Position numbers and translations under genes: made by a program. DNA of 64,000 nucleotides, from positions 41,489,000-41,552,999 of the forward strand of contig OY747710.1 in the NCBI GenBank assembly GCA_963556495.2, written 5' to 3'. Source of the DNA: Valencia hispanica. Taxonomy: Eukaryota > Chordata > Actinopteri > Cyprinodontiformes > Valenciidae. The notes beneath the pieces were generated by a model. That model searched no databases and was not told the origin of the DNA. It saw only the letters and a program-made list of their open reading frames with translations. This document shows, in pieces, positions 11,281 to 22,699 of the stretch (positions are counted from its first letter, which is position 1; every line of letters starts with the position of its first letter).

Positions 11281-12035
11281 ATGTTGTAGAAGGTTTAACC
11301 GTATCATAGGCGGCGGTCTCCCCTCCAGGGCTGTCTCTCATCACAGAATTGACCCCCCAGGAAGCTTTAGATGTCCGCCTGGCTTCATAATTCTCTTATC
11401 GAGCTAATCTGGGAGATAAGAAGACGGGACTTGAAAGTGTAAACCCAGCACTGCTACCCTGGAATCCAGTTGCAGTGGGTTCATTCTTTACCTCTCTGCC
11501 TGAGAGACTTGTTAACTTAGAGCGGTTTAAGGCATACATGGCTACAAAAAAGACTTGTGTACCAAAGGTTTGGTGTGCAACCCCTCCCCACCCCCCACAC
11601 ATGCAGGTCTGTATAAGAGTACGATTGATCTGGGCAGAGGCAGTGGTCACATCCTGAACTGGAGTTGATTTCCTCTACTCTCTAAATACAGACCTGGTGT
11701 TTATCATAGGTTCGGCGTCATGTTTGTATGTTTTCATAGATCAACGCTGCTATAGAGGACGGAAGGTAGATAGAAGGGGTGGGATTGTGTTTGAGGGGAG
11801 GAAGAGGAAGACTAGAATGAAATAGGAGATTTGAAGCATTCTTTCTGTTTTTGAGACATAAATCTCTTGACAGACCAATCAGATGCAGCTACACAGAGAA
11901 AGTGCAAATTAATCGACATAGCTCGAATGGTTTTGAGCAAGCAAGCAGATTAAATTTTTTAAAAGCTGTTAGTAGCAAAGGAATCGTTTGATGCCCCCTT
12001 ACAAACAACAATATATAGTGTAATGAGTCGCAATG
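11281..12035. other. Unassigned stretch with paired GATA motifs
   Basis: Balanced composition and no recognised repeat. CTTATC at 11395-11400 and GATAAG at 11415-11420 form two oppositely oriented GATA-factor-type sites about 20 bp apart with TAATCT between them. Function is unknown. Confidence 0.4.
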
Positions 12036-12039
12036 ATTG

Positions 12040-12145
12040 GTGTGATTTTTGTTTAGCCAAGTTTGCCACAAACTATGTAGCAAACATGTGAAAGAAGGTG
12101 CTCTGGTTAGATGAGACCACATTTGAACTTTTTGTCTCAGTTGTC
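12040..12145 (+). mobile_element. Tc1 fragment (same family as 4.9 kb copy)
   Basis: About 100 bp corresponding to the transposase region just around the first catalytic aspartate: AAGAAGGTGCTCTGGTTAGA followed by TGAGACCACATTTGAACTTT, where the usual GTCAGATGAGACC has become GTTAGATGAGACC. Plus-strand orientation, opposite to the 4.9 kb copy. It is cut off before a different Tc1-like element begins near 12.19 kb. Confidence 0.75.
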
Positions 12146-12189
12146 CCAGTTAGGTTCAATATGGGGAAGACTGCAGACTTCACACAGTG

Positions 12190-13310
12190 CTGTGTCCAAG
12201 CTTATCAAGTCTTGTGGAAGGGCAAAATGAGTCAGGAGAAGATGCACCAGCAGAAGAGCTGACCCTGGGCTTCAGTGGATAATCCAACAGAGAAGATTCA
12301 TGAATCTGGCAGATATCCAGAAAGAGTGAAATGAGGCGGGAGTCACAGCTTCAAAAACCACCACAGTTAGACGCTTCTCAACTGGGCCAAGGAGAAGAAG
12401 GACTGGACTGTTGGCCAGTGGTCCAAGGTCATATTTTCCGATGAAAGTAAAGTGTGCCTTTAATTCGGGAAACAAGGTCCAAGGGTTTGAAGGAAGACGG
12501 GTGAGGAACAGAACCCAAGCTGCTTGAGGTCCTATGTGAAATATCCAGTCAGTCATGATTTGGGGTGCAATGTCCGGTGCATGTGCTTCTAAACTCTGCT
12601 TTCTTATAACCAATGTCACCGCATAAGTCTACCAGAATGTTTTGGAGGACTTCATGATTCCTTCTGCTGAGGATCTGTATTGAGATGCAGATTTCATCTT
12701 CCAGCAGGACCTGACCCCTGCCCATACCGTCAGAAGCACCAAAACCTGGTTTGATGCCCATGCCATCACAGTGCTTGACTGGCCAGCCAACTCGCCGGAC
12801 CTAAACCCTGTTGAGAATCTATGAGGGTATTATCAAGAGAAAAATGAGGACCACCAGACCCAAAAACAAAGAGCTGACAGCAAGCATCAAGGAAATCTGG
12901 GCTTCCATAACTCCCACGCAATGACACAGGCTGATAGCCTCAATGCCACTGTGCATTGAGGCAGTGATTAGGGCAAAGGGATTCCCTACCAAGTATTGTA
13001 GATTGACATTTCGTTTTGAAAGTACAGTATTTTGATTGATTTGATGTGATACTAATTTCTTTCTTTTTTTTCTGCAAAAAACTGAGAAGTAAATGGTGAT
13101 TTCTACACAGTATTCTATTTTTTTGAATTCCTGTTTTCGTGGGTTTTATGGAAGCCCAAATAATGTACAAATAAACAACCAAATACTTGAAATCGTTTAA
13201 GTTGTGTGCCCTGAATCTATAATTTATGGAAGTTTAAGGTTTTGAATGGAATTATGGAAATAAATAAACTTTTCCGTGACAATCTAATGTTTTGGAAAGG
13301 GTCTGTTTAA
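12190..13310 (+). pseudogene. Tc1/mariner-type transposon relic, second family
   Basis: Decayed transposase in which the order of the DDE domain is still legible on the plus strand: an FSDESKVC-like segment near 12.44 kb (first Asp), FQQDLTPAH-like near 12.70 kb (second Asp), and ANSPDLNPVENL near 12.79-12.82 kb (Glu), followed immediately by a stop. Further stops and small indels make it non-functional. The C-terminal region (aggcagtgattagg, preceded by a CTGATAGCCTCAATGCCACT stretch) and AT-rich 3' tail with repeated TTTGAA-like sequence follow. The same family supplies the minus-strand fragment at 27.5 kb. Terminal inverted repeats were not identified. Confidence 0.85.
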
Positions 13311-13423
13311 CCACCTTGGGGTAATAACACCGATGACAAAAAATTAAATAATAAATAAACAAACAGAAGAAAAATCATTATCGGGGGCTTAGCTAAAACA
13401 TCTAAGTGGGTTTTTTTCTGGGG

Positions 13424-13700
13424 CAGGGTCTGCAACCTTAAGAATCCAAGGAGACAAAAAAATAATAAAATAATAAGAAATAAAAATAAAAAACATTTAT
13501 ACGAAAAATAAAATTAAAAAATAGAAACTAAGTAGCCATTTTAGCTCACAGTCTAACTAAATAAAGCTTGTTTAGAGCTGCAAACATAACCTTTAGAAAA
13601 AAATAACTTTTTGACAAAGGACAACATTTTTGGATAAAAATCTATTTTTAGAAATTAAAATAAAACATTTTTACATTTTAAAATAAAGAAAGACAAAGAA
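13424..13700 (+). mobile_element. hAT-like MITE, left part
   Basis: Starts with CAGGGTCTGCAACC, a hAT-type terminus like that of the element at 44648, followed by an AT-rich body with GAGCTGCAAACATAACCTT at about 13.57 kb. No matching right end is visible before the next repeat begins, so it is probably truncated. Confidence 0.5.
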
Positions 13701-13704
13701 ACCC

Positions 13705-13910
13705 ACAAGACAAACAAGCATGCACACCCATGTTCAAACCTAAGGGCAATTTAGAGAGATCAGCTAACCGTCAGTCATGTCTTTGGACCATGGGAGGAAG
13801 CCAGAGTACCTGGGGAGAACTGATGCATATAAAGGGAGAACATGCAAACTCCATGGAGAAAGAACCCAGGCTGAGATTAAAAAAACAGCCCATCTATCTG
13901 GATGGTACAA
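13705..13910 (+). repeat. Common fish dispersed repeat (family A), copy 2, partial
   Basis: Contains CATGTCTTTGGACCATGGGA and GGAGAACATGCAAACTCCAT in the same order as the 9.8 and 43.4 kb copies. The first half of the unit is missing. Confidence 0.8.
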
Positions 13911-14810
13911 ACATACACCATAACTTAGGAAGACACATGTAGGGATACATTTTATTATTTCAATTATTAATTAATTAATGAATTAAATGAATTAATGATA
14001 TTTATAAGTTGTACAGAAAGAGCCATTTACTTTATTCAGTACACTGGTTCTATTTGTTGAGTAGTGGGGTGGCAGCATAATAATCATCCTTTATTATCGC
14101 TGTGCGGTTGACACTGTGTTTCAATATCTGATTTAACTGGGAAGCCTTGTGTGTCATTAATGGCAGCAATTGAACTGACTCTAGTAATGGTAGCAAAAGA
14201 TAAAAGACACTTCACCCGTTCCTCACCTGCTTGCTCTTACTGCAGGCTGTTTGGAGTTTTCCTTAACATTATTGTGCAAGCTTCACACTCTTCCCTTCCT
14301 GTGTGTAATTTCACAGAGTAGTCTCTTGCACTATGATGGTCTGAGTCACTGGCCGCTCCACCAACAGCTGAAGGACTGTGGTTTTGGTAATTGGCAACCT
14401 CTTTTGAGGTTAATAATAATCAAAGGTGTAACTTAGATGCCCCGTTTTTGCAGAGCTCCTAATAGAGTTTTATTCTTCTATGCCCCTAAGAGAAATATGA
14501 CTCACGTATTGTTGATGCTTTTAGTGTTTATAATGTACTGACATGTCCCCTCTTTCTCTGTATTGTGTGGCAGTAATGATAGAGGTGTAATGAATGTCTG
14601 ATTGTACAAGATGGAGCGTGTCTTACCATCGTGATTAACTCATGACATTATGAACTTCCCCTTTTCACGGCATCATTTGGCTGAACTTTAGATTACAGAG
14701 GAGGCTGGCCTGGGCTTCTCACAGGTATCACAGGAATTGAGTAATCGCGTGACACGACAATTTTCTTCTGCCAACATTGGCTGCAACAGTTTCTTCCTGT
14801 GTTTTTCTTT
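13911..14810. other. Unassigned stretch, possible conserved non-coding segment
   Basis: An AATTAATTAATTAATG-type AT-rich part at 13950-14000, then balanced sequence. The part at about 14560-14670 (GGCAGTAATGATAGAGGTGT and the following TTAACTCATGACATTATGAA) looks non-repetitive. No coding match. Confidence 0.4.
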
Positions 14811-14821
14811 CTTTCTTTCTT

Positions 14822-15010
<189 letters not shown>

Positions 15011-15610
15011 TTTCACACTTTGCTGTGTTGTCACAATCTAATTTCTTTTATCTTTATCCTGAACTGATAGCAGAACTATGTGATTTGGAGGGTAAAGCCA
15101 GCTTTATGACCAAATGGCATGCCATTACATACACACCACTCTTGTCTGCATGTAATAAATCTTCAAGCCTTCAGCCAAAAAGCCCCCTACCACCAGGTCT
15201 GACTGTGTTCTAATCCCTGACACTGTTTAATTTGAGTGATTAATATTTGACAAGTTAAAACTTGAGGCATGGCGTTACTCCTAAACCGAAGTTATCACAT
15301 TGAAGCTGCTTTCCAGAGAATAAATTTATGTATCAAAGTTTAATAAAACTTCTAAACGATAGTGTGGTTCTATACAATGATAAACGGCTGGTGCTAAACA
15401 ACATTTCTTGTTTTTCCTAAGTCTCGTCTTCCTCCCATAGACCCCTATGCAATTCAAACTCACCACCAAATTCTTTTAGATGGTAGAATTTGAGTTTCCG
15501 CCGTATCAACTGTCAGTCAACATGCATGTGCCTCGTCCATACCTGTGAAAATGGGGACGTGCACACAGGCCGCTCCATGTCAAAAGACCTCCATTCCCCA
15601 GCAACTTGGG
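15011..15610. other. Unassigned non-coding stretch
   Basis: No repeat family, RNA gene or exon recognised. Confidence 0.5.
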
Positions 15611-15612
15611 CC

Positions 15613-16085
15613 AGCTCAATTCAAATTCAAATTCAAATTCAAAATTACTTTATTAATCCCAAAGGGAAATTAAATGTTGTTGTAACTCATTATGCAAGTT
15701 CCTTCAAAGATTTGTTGTAGATGCTGATGGCTGTGGGTAGGGATGATCTCCTGTAGTGCTCTGCAGATCTGAAGAAGCCTCTGACTGAAGACGCTCTGTA
15801 GTTGTATGACAGTCTGATGTAGAGGATACTCTGGATCTATGGCGTCTTCTTTTCAACTCATCAGGGTTTTGTGGCTGTAGTTGAGGTATTATTTGAGCTT
15901 TTGTGATGTTAATCAGCTGCGGTCAGCTGTAAACCACCTTGTTGCCATGGTTATGCATCATAACAAATGTCCAAAAATAAAAAGTATCAGCAAAAATCCT
16001 TCCAGCTGCACAGCATTCAAAACCAGAGAGAACAGTTGTCCACAAAAACAATGTCTCTACCAGAAATGGAAGAATTAAAGTTTTA
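15613..16085 (-). mobile_element. Rex1-like LINE, internally deleted copy 1
   Basis: Minus-strand element. Its 3' tail is the TTTGAA-type repeat at 15619-15643, preceded by the GGGATTAATAAAGTAATTTTG-like end. Next comes the LINE's 3' coding part (TCTTCAGTCAGAGGCTTCTT at about 15.78 kb). Then, without any RT in between, comes a piece of the start of the LINE ORF: CCAAGCxxx-like residues are decayed but MMHNHGNKVVYS and ELKRRR are legible, matching the YNHGNK segment near the endonuclease start. About 2 kb of RT-coding sequence is therefore missing. A second copy with the same general build but a different junction lies at 22.7-23.3 kb. Non-coding now. Confidence 0.7.
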
Positions 16086-16644
16086 AAAAAGAAAAAAATA
16101 TGAACCAAAGTAACAGAGCTACTCCAACATGCTGCCACGTTGAGCGGCGCAATTCCGGCGCAATTCCGCCTTGGAATTCTCCCCCCAAGGCGTTCCCAGA
16201 ACAGCCGAGAAACCAACTCCCTTCAGCATTTCCTGGGTCTTCCTCTGGTTCTCCTCCCTGTGGGACAGGCCCGGAACACCTCATCGGGGAGGCATCCAGG
16301 AGGCATTCTAACCCGATGCCTGATCCACCTCACCTGACTCCTCTTGATTGGTAGGAGCAGTGGCTCTACTCTGAACCCCTCCCGGATGACCGAGCTTCTC
16401 ACCCTATCTCTAAGGAGCCCAGACACCAGCTGCTTGTATCCGTGATCTCGTTCTTTTGGTCACTACCCAAAGCTCTGACCATAGAGGAAGGTAAAAATGT
16501 TTAACCAGTAAATTGAGAGCTTCGACTTTTGGCTCAGCTCTCTCTTCACCATGACAGTCTGGTACAGCGGTCGCATCACTGCAGATGGCGTACCCATCCA
16601 CCTATCAATCTCCCGATCCATTTTTCCCTTATTTGTGAAGGTCT

Positions 16645-16835
16645 TAAATCAAATCAAACTTTATTTATAAAGCGCTTTTCAAACCACAACAAAGTTTCTC
16701 AAAGTGCTTTACAGATTAAAATGACCCACAACCCCCCCAACCCCCCCCCCCCCTTTCCCAAAACCCAAAAGTAAAAAACATCACCACAACTACAACCCCC
16801 ATTTCCCATGCACGCACACACATAAAAGACAAGAC
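16645..16835 (-). mobile_element. Nested LINE-tail/SINE-like insertion with C13 run
   Basis: Sequence beginning AAATCAAACTTTATTTATAA and AAGCGCTTTTCA, then CAAAGTGCTTTACAG, is an antisense LINE or SINE 3' tail of the kind common in fish. It splits the RTE ORF between the EEFKYL segment and the FTNKGKMDREIDR segment, so it inserted after that LINE. A C13 homopolymer occupies 16741-16753. Confidence 0.6.
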
Positions 16836-16905
16836 CTTGAAGACAAGACCTCCAGACCTCCAGATACTTAAACTCCTCCACTGGGGGCAGGACCTCATCT
16901 CCGAG

Positions 16906-17313
16906 CTAGAGAAGGCATTCTACCCGTTTCCAGCTCAAGACCATTGTCTCAGATTTGGAGGTTCTGATTCTTATACCAGCCGCTTCACACTCTGCTGCAA
17001 ACTGCTCCAGTGAAAGCTGTAGATCAATTCCTGATGAAGCCAAAAGGACCACATTATCTCCAAAAAGCAGAGACCTGATCCTTAGGCCACCAAAACGGAT
17101 CCCCTCAACACCTTGGCTGTACCTAGAAATCTTGTCCATGAAATGTATGCACAGAATCTGTGACAAAGGGCAACCTAGGCAGAGTCCAACTCTCACTGGA
17201 AACGAGCCCGAATTACTGCCAGCAATGTGAAATAAGCTCTGACACTGGTTGTACAGGGACCTAACAGCCCTTATCAAGGGGCCCAGTAACCCATACTCCC
17301 AGAGTACCCCCAC
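16906..17313 (-). pseudogene. LINE reverse transcriptase fragment (RTE-like)
   Basis: A 135-residue open frame within the RTE LINE covering the RT palm and the start of the thumb. Landmarks in order are GPLIRAVRSLYNQ near the start, GLCLGCPLSQILCIHFMD (normally GLRQGCPLSPILF), GVEGIRFGGLRIRSLLFGD (normally ...LLFADD), LEQFAAECEAAG and SKSETMVLSWK. The FADD catalytic motif has become FGDN: the alanine is changed and the second aspartate is an asparagine, so this copy would be catalytically dead even if expressed. Frame breaks on both sides separate it from the rest of the LINE ORF. The enzyme would copy its own RNA at nicked target DNA. Confidence 0.88.
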
Positions 17314-18130
17314 AGGACTCCCCGAGGGACACGGTCAAACGCCTTCTCCAAGTAAACAAAACACATTTAGACCAGTTAGGCAAACTCCCATGCACCCTCG
17401 AAGACCCTGTTTAGCTTGTCCAGTGTTCCATGGCCAGGATGAAAACAGCATTGTTCCTCCTGGGCCAAAAGGTTTGACTATCCTCTAGTTTTTTAATCAA
17501 CTTGGCGACCTCAGCACCAGAGATTGGAGAGCCTGACCCAAAGTCCTTAGACCCTGCTTCCTCAATGGAAGGCATGCTGGTGGGATTGAGGTCTTTGAAG
17601 TACTCTACACACTGACCGATGACATCCAGAGTTGAGGTCAGCAGCCCCCCATCCCCACTATAAACAGTGTTAGTGATGCATCACTTCCCCCTCCTGAGGT
17701 GCCGGATGGTGGACCAAAATCGCCTCGAAGCCATACAAAAGTCATTGCCCGTGGCTTCACCGAACTTCTCCCACGCTCAGGTTTTTGCCTTAGCAACCAT
17801 CCGAGCTGTATTCTGATTGGCCTGCCCGTACCCATTATCTGCTTCCAGGGTCCCAAAACCCGAAAGACCCGATAGGACTCGTTCTTCAGCTTGACAGCAT
17901 CCCTCACTGCCGGTGTCCACCAGCAGGTTTGGGGGTTTCTGTCGCAACAGGCACCAACTACCTTGCGGCCACAGCTCTGGTCAGCCACCTTTACAATGGT
18001 GGCATGGAACAAGCTCAATGTCCCCCACCTCCCCCAAGATGTATTCAAAGCACTGCAGGAAACGAGAGTTGAAGCTCCTTCTGACAGGAGACTCCCCCAC
18101 ACGTTCCTCACAACATGTTTGGGTCTGCCG

Positions 18131-20590
18131 GATGTCTTTGTATTGTTTTTTTATTTTTTATTTATAATCATCATAGCTGTAGGCTTTGTTGGCATAGTAT
18201 TTGTAGTGTTGTGGATGAATGCAGTGTGAATACATTTGATTAAACTTTAAGCATTGCCACCAACATTTATTTAATTTTCATTTTATTATTTAAAAATAGC
18301 CAGAAGTTGAACAGTGACAGTGAAGAACTGCAATGTTTACCTTATTTCTTTCTTTCTGACCTGACCTTTGAGTGTGGTGGTTTGTTGTGTGGTGGTAATA
18401 AGCAGCTACACATCAATTCGACATATTCCTGTAACAAATGTCAAATCATGTAGATTTATCTTATAACACAAAACAGTGATGCAATCTAACTCCATATATG
18501 GTAGTACAAATTATGTTCTAGGAAGGCCCATGAAAAGGCTCTTGTTTTGTCAGAAAGGGGCTTTTTAAAACTATTTATCTTCTTTGGAGAATTGCAAAAA
18601 AGACTGAATGTGTTTTAGTGCTGTTACTAGTTTTGGTGCGATTTTTCTTGCACCAAATTAGAATAAAATAATAAATAATATTTAAAAGTTCATTGAGCAG
18701 ACTTAAGAATCCTGTTGTAGAGCTTTCTTTTGTGTTTTGTTCATTCTCCTTTTTGCCTTCAATACTCTAGTTTCTTTTGCAAAACATTTTCCTAAGATTG
18801 GTTACTAAATATGAGGGGGGGGGGGTATACTTCAGCAAAAGACCATGATGTTTTGTTGATCCAAGTCTAAAATTGACGGCACTGAACTGATAAAGTATTA
18901 TTTTATTGTGACAAATAAAGTATACAACATTAGTAAATATTTTTCAGATCATAATGTTTTCCATAGATCCTTCTCTTTTCAGAACTGAAGCTGGTTAAAC
19001 AACTGTAGTTTTGATAAAATACTATTAGCTTTTCATCACCTTCCAACTTACACTGTGTGTTATAATATTGTTCTGCTCTGAATCATTTCTCCAGAACCCT
19101 TCTCTGAGGTTTTCCACACTAGAAATTTACTTCATTCAATATTAGGTAAAAGTACCTCATTAAAGTAAGGTCTATCTAGCCAACGCAGTAAGATGTCCAC
19201 CAATGTAGACTCCCACTGTAGGCAGGGATTTTTCTCCTATACTGTCTAACATAGTAATCTAAATAATCTAAAATATTCATTATGAAGGTTCTACCAGTGC
19301 ACACCTAATCAGGAATAATGGGATTCACTTCAGCCACATGTTTCTCATGAAGCTGAATCTTGAGGAATGTGGTCTTTGGTGAGAAGCTTCTATGATTTGT
19401 GAGGTGTGCTTTGTGGAAGCACAACAGGGAGAATGGGAGCCTGCAGTGGGACTTTTCCCCCTGTGCAACCACTGTAAACCTAACCTGTTTACCTACAGCA
19501 CAGCCATCCTCACTTTCTTTACTGCTTTACATTCCTCTTACCTCACTGTGTGTTTAAATTTGCAATACGTCAATTTCCTTGCCTGTGCAAAGGCATATGT
19601 GCATGCAAAATTTGATTTTGGCAGCTACAATGTATATGGACACGTATCTGCATGTTTCCCAGGCTTTCAGGCCAAGCCTAGTCCCAACAGTGCGACCCCT
19701 GACACATGGGTCCCGGCCCATTTTGAGCTCATATAGGATGAGGCAATACAGAACAAGGAGAGAAGAGCAGTAAGCAGACTCCGCTCAGATTGAGGACAGT
19801 CTTTGCATACACAGACGGGAGGAAAAGGCATTGTCTCCATAACAGAGTTAGTTGGAATGGGAGTCAGTCCTACTCTTCCTCCAAGTATCCCAGAGGGTCA
19901 GTACTTCAGACTGCATGAAGTGAGAGAGAAGTCTGAGATGGGGAGAGTGGCTGTGTTTGAGGGAGTGGTGAGGACGAGACAGTGCCTGCTCGCCACACGC
20001 TTCACTTGACTCTAAATCGAAATCTGGACAGCAGTTGCCTTTAGAGATACAGGGATGTCTCCATAAAAGTATTTTTAATACAAAGGATTTCCTCATATCT
20101 ACAGCTTGGCAGGAGGACCAAACTGAAACTATGTATAACTTTAATAGCACGTACAGAAGGACAGAAGAGTTGTAAAATGTTGTACACCATTTGTGTACTT
20201 TAAGAGCTTTTCAAACATACAGTACATCCTATGCATTCCGGAAAGTCTGAAAAGTTTTAAATTCCCTTTCCAGGTCTGGATAGATATGGAAAGGAAAACG
20301 GAGTTTGAAGGGCTTTATCATTGTCGCACTGTCCAAATGATCTGTCCACGCATTTGTTTGTTCATCTTTTAATCCTGTCCATTCATGTTTTTGTCATCCA
20401 TCCATCCATCCATCCATCCATCCAGCCATCCATAGGGTCACTATGTTTTCAAGTATTATTTAAAAGCTGAGATGATGATGTCATGGTTTGCAGATTTCTG
20501 ATCACTACATTCACAACATCTGAAATCTTCATCTTTGCTTACAGGCCATGGACCCATAAGGTTCATAAACAAATTCTAATCTCTTTAACC
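18131..20590. other. Unassigned non-coding stretch with (CATC)n
   Basis: AT-rich to about 19.3 kb, with a G11 run near 18818, then balanced. A short CATC array lies at 20395-20433. Open frames around 19.4-20.1 kb match nothing I know. Confidence 0.5.
20395..20433. repeat. (CATC)n microsatellite
   Basis: Nine CATC-type units with one CAGC variant. It could be a worn-down antisense GATG tail of the RTE LINE, but no LINE body is attached. Confidence 0.85.
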
Positions 20591-21066
20591 TTAAAGGGGA
20601 CATACTATACATATTTTTAAACAAGTTATAATAGGTCTGTACAAAACATGTTTATGAAGTTCTTTGCAAAAAATCTCTCTCACATAAAGAGATTTCACCG
20701 GCTCAATTCTTGACCATTTCAGTCCCTTTCATAATGAGTTGTATAGATGGCTCTGTCACTTTTATGCAAATTAGCAGTTATGAGTTTGCAAAGTTTGCTA
20801 AGAGGTTGCCACACATGAGAATGGGATGGAACTGGAGTTGGTGGAGGGTGCTTGACATGTGAGGGGCAGTTATATCCAGATTCTGGTTTTTGTGACATCA
20901 CAATAAGGCACTTTTTCAAATGGCTCACAGAAGCAGAAATATTTGCACACAAAAAAAAGGATGGATGGTTTTTATTCATGTTTGGAGAGTTTTTAGAGGC
21001 AGCAGAGACCCATTGGCAACACAAAAGGAAGACAAAAGTTGAATTTGCTGTATACATCCTCTTTAA
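20591..21066. mobile_element. MITE with TTAA-bounded inverted ends (family B), copy 1
   Basis: Left end TTAAAGGGGACAT and right end, read inward on the other strand, TTAAAGAGGATGT. The 476-bp body has no transposase. The left part (TTTAAACAAGTTATAATAGG, CTGTACAAAACATGTTTA) reappears inverted at about 42.53-42.62 kb. TTAA at both ends would fit a TTAA-duplicating superfamily such as piggyBac or Kolobok, but the assignment is only inferred. Confidence 0.65.
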
Positions 21067-22400
21067 AGGTGAAATGAAGACTTACAACGAGTTTTTCAAA
21101 ATTCCTTAAGATGTTAGAGACAAGAATGGGATGTTTGACCAGATATTTGAATGGAAGACAAAAGCATTAATTCCCAGAATCGTTCTTGTCAAAGATGTTA
21201 TATATGGAGAGTCTATGTTTACTGTTCTCTACAACTCAGAAATTGGTGTACTGTTTAAAAGTCAGCACTGTTCTATCATTAAGAATATTGTATCCCCCGC
21301 ACCCTCTCTGTCATGTCTGGCTGGTGCTCCAACATGGTCATTCCAGTCCCAGAAGCCCACAGACCCCCACCCTTTGACCAGAGCACCACAATTAAAGCAA
21401 GTGCAGCCTGGATCACCTCAAATGCAGAGTTTGGAAATGCCTAAGAGTAATGCAGCCTCAATTTCTAAACATCTCAGTGAGTAGGGGCATTGCAAAGAGG
21501 CTTTGGGTATTACTCACTGATCTAAATGAAAACTCCAATTATTCCGTGTCTCTATTCATTACACCAGCAGATAAATACTACTGCTCAGAGTGTACAACAA
21601 AGATGAAAAAGGAGAATTCCTTCTCTATTTTGTCATAACTTTTCCCAGAGGATCTTCATTATAGAGTTCCTGCTCTGGTTAGACTGTCTCTGTTACATTT
21701 TACCTGACTGATCATCTTTTCTTCATATGCCCACTCCTAACACAAACCTCCTGACCATATCATAGAGTTCAGACTGACCAAAGAGATTCTGCTCTTGATC
21801 ACACGTCCTTCGTGTTAACTCCCTGTCCGATTAAAGCAGCACACAGTTGTATTTAGGGACAATAAATCATATTTTCTGTGAGAGCTAAAAAGCAGTGATG
21901 TGTACGTCTGGATATGGAGTCGTCTCATTTTCATCCCAGGGGGGACCCCCCTGGGCAGACTGAGACACAAATAAAAGAACATGTCATCTGGGTCTGACAG
22001 AAGCCAATTCTCTGATCAAAGAAGGGCTGCCACTGGGAACTAACTTCTCAGACATTATGATACAGCCAGTGGTGCGTGTACATGTATACAGATATGTTTG
22101 AGCATCTGGATATTTTTAACATTGATTAAAAGATTACCAATGTTCCTCAAGGAAATGAGCAAACAAATCAGTGGCTTTTGGCCCCAAAAAAACATTCAGG
22201 AGAAAATCTTTATAGATTAAAAAAAATCTCTCAGGTTCAAATCCTGAAAATCGGCAACATCATGAAAGTTATTGGTAGGCTACATCTGCTTGTAACAATC
22301 ACTGGTTTTAATTTATCTGAGTAGGAAATTTAAAAGAAAGAAATATCAGTTAGGTGTGAACTTTGTTGCAACTGGAATGGTCCATTTAAGTTTTATTAGA
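21067..22400. other. Unassigned non-coding stretch
   Basis: No recognised repeat or gene. Open frames at 21131-21638 are unmatched. Confidence 0.5.
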
Positions 22401-22404
22401 GGGT

Positions 22405-22640
22405 TTTACTACCTTTGCCAAGGAGGTTATGTTTTTGCCGGGGTTTGTTTGTTAGTTAGTCAGTCTGTCTGTCAACATAACTCAAAAAGTTATCGATGGA
22501 TTTTGTTTAAATTTTCAGGAAATGTCCGCAGTGGGACCGGGAACAAGTGAGTAGATTTTACGTGTAAGCTGGATCACCATCTAAGGGGGGGGGACTGAAC
22601 TGCCTTGGCGGAGGTCTGCGTGTCTCCCTTTTCTAGTTAA
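22405..22640 (+). repeat. Dispersed repeat (family C), copy 1
   Basis: Begins TTTGCCAAGGAGGTTATGTT and passes TTTTCAGGAAATGTCCGCAG, AGTGGGACCGGGAACAAGTG and CTGCCTTGGCGGAGGTCTGC to a TTTTCTAGT end. A second partial copy lies at 24.46-24.64 kb. It is a common animal dispersed repeat whose class I cannot state. Confidence 0.7.
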
Positions 22641-22699
22641 ATCTAGAATTGCGGCACTCCTGGGTGCAGGATGTTGGAGTACCTATGTTACTATGATTC

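Larger units (their letters stand above)
16135..18130 (-). mobile_element. RTE/Rex3-like LINE, 5'-truncated, with nested insertion
   Basis: About 2 kb of a non-LTR retrotransposon on the minus strand. Going 5' to 3' (from 18.1 down to 16.1 kb) the legible landmarks are a WWTPAVRDAVKLKNESYR segment, linker sequence before RT, the RT core, the EEFKYL segment, and the C-terminal RSSVIREG, EVFRACPTGRR and GRPRK segments. The 3' terminal (GATG)n tail is absent here. Stops and shifts are scattered through it. It is interrupted at about 16.645-16.835 kb by another repeat. This is the same family as the 1.56-2.01 kb fragment. Confidence 0.85.

Noticed and set aside
11085..11407. Overlapping frames with HTHTH, PPPPP and CVCVC stretches
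   Set aside because: Caused by GT repeats and the G20 run.
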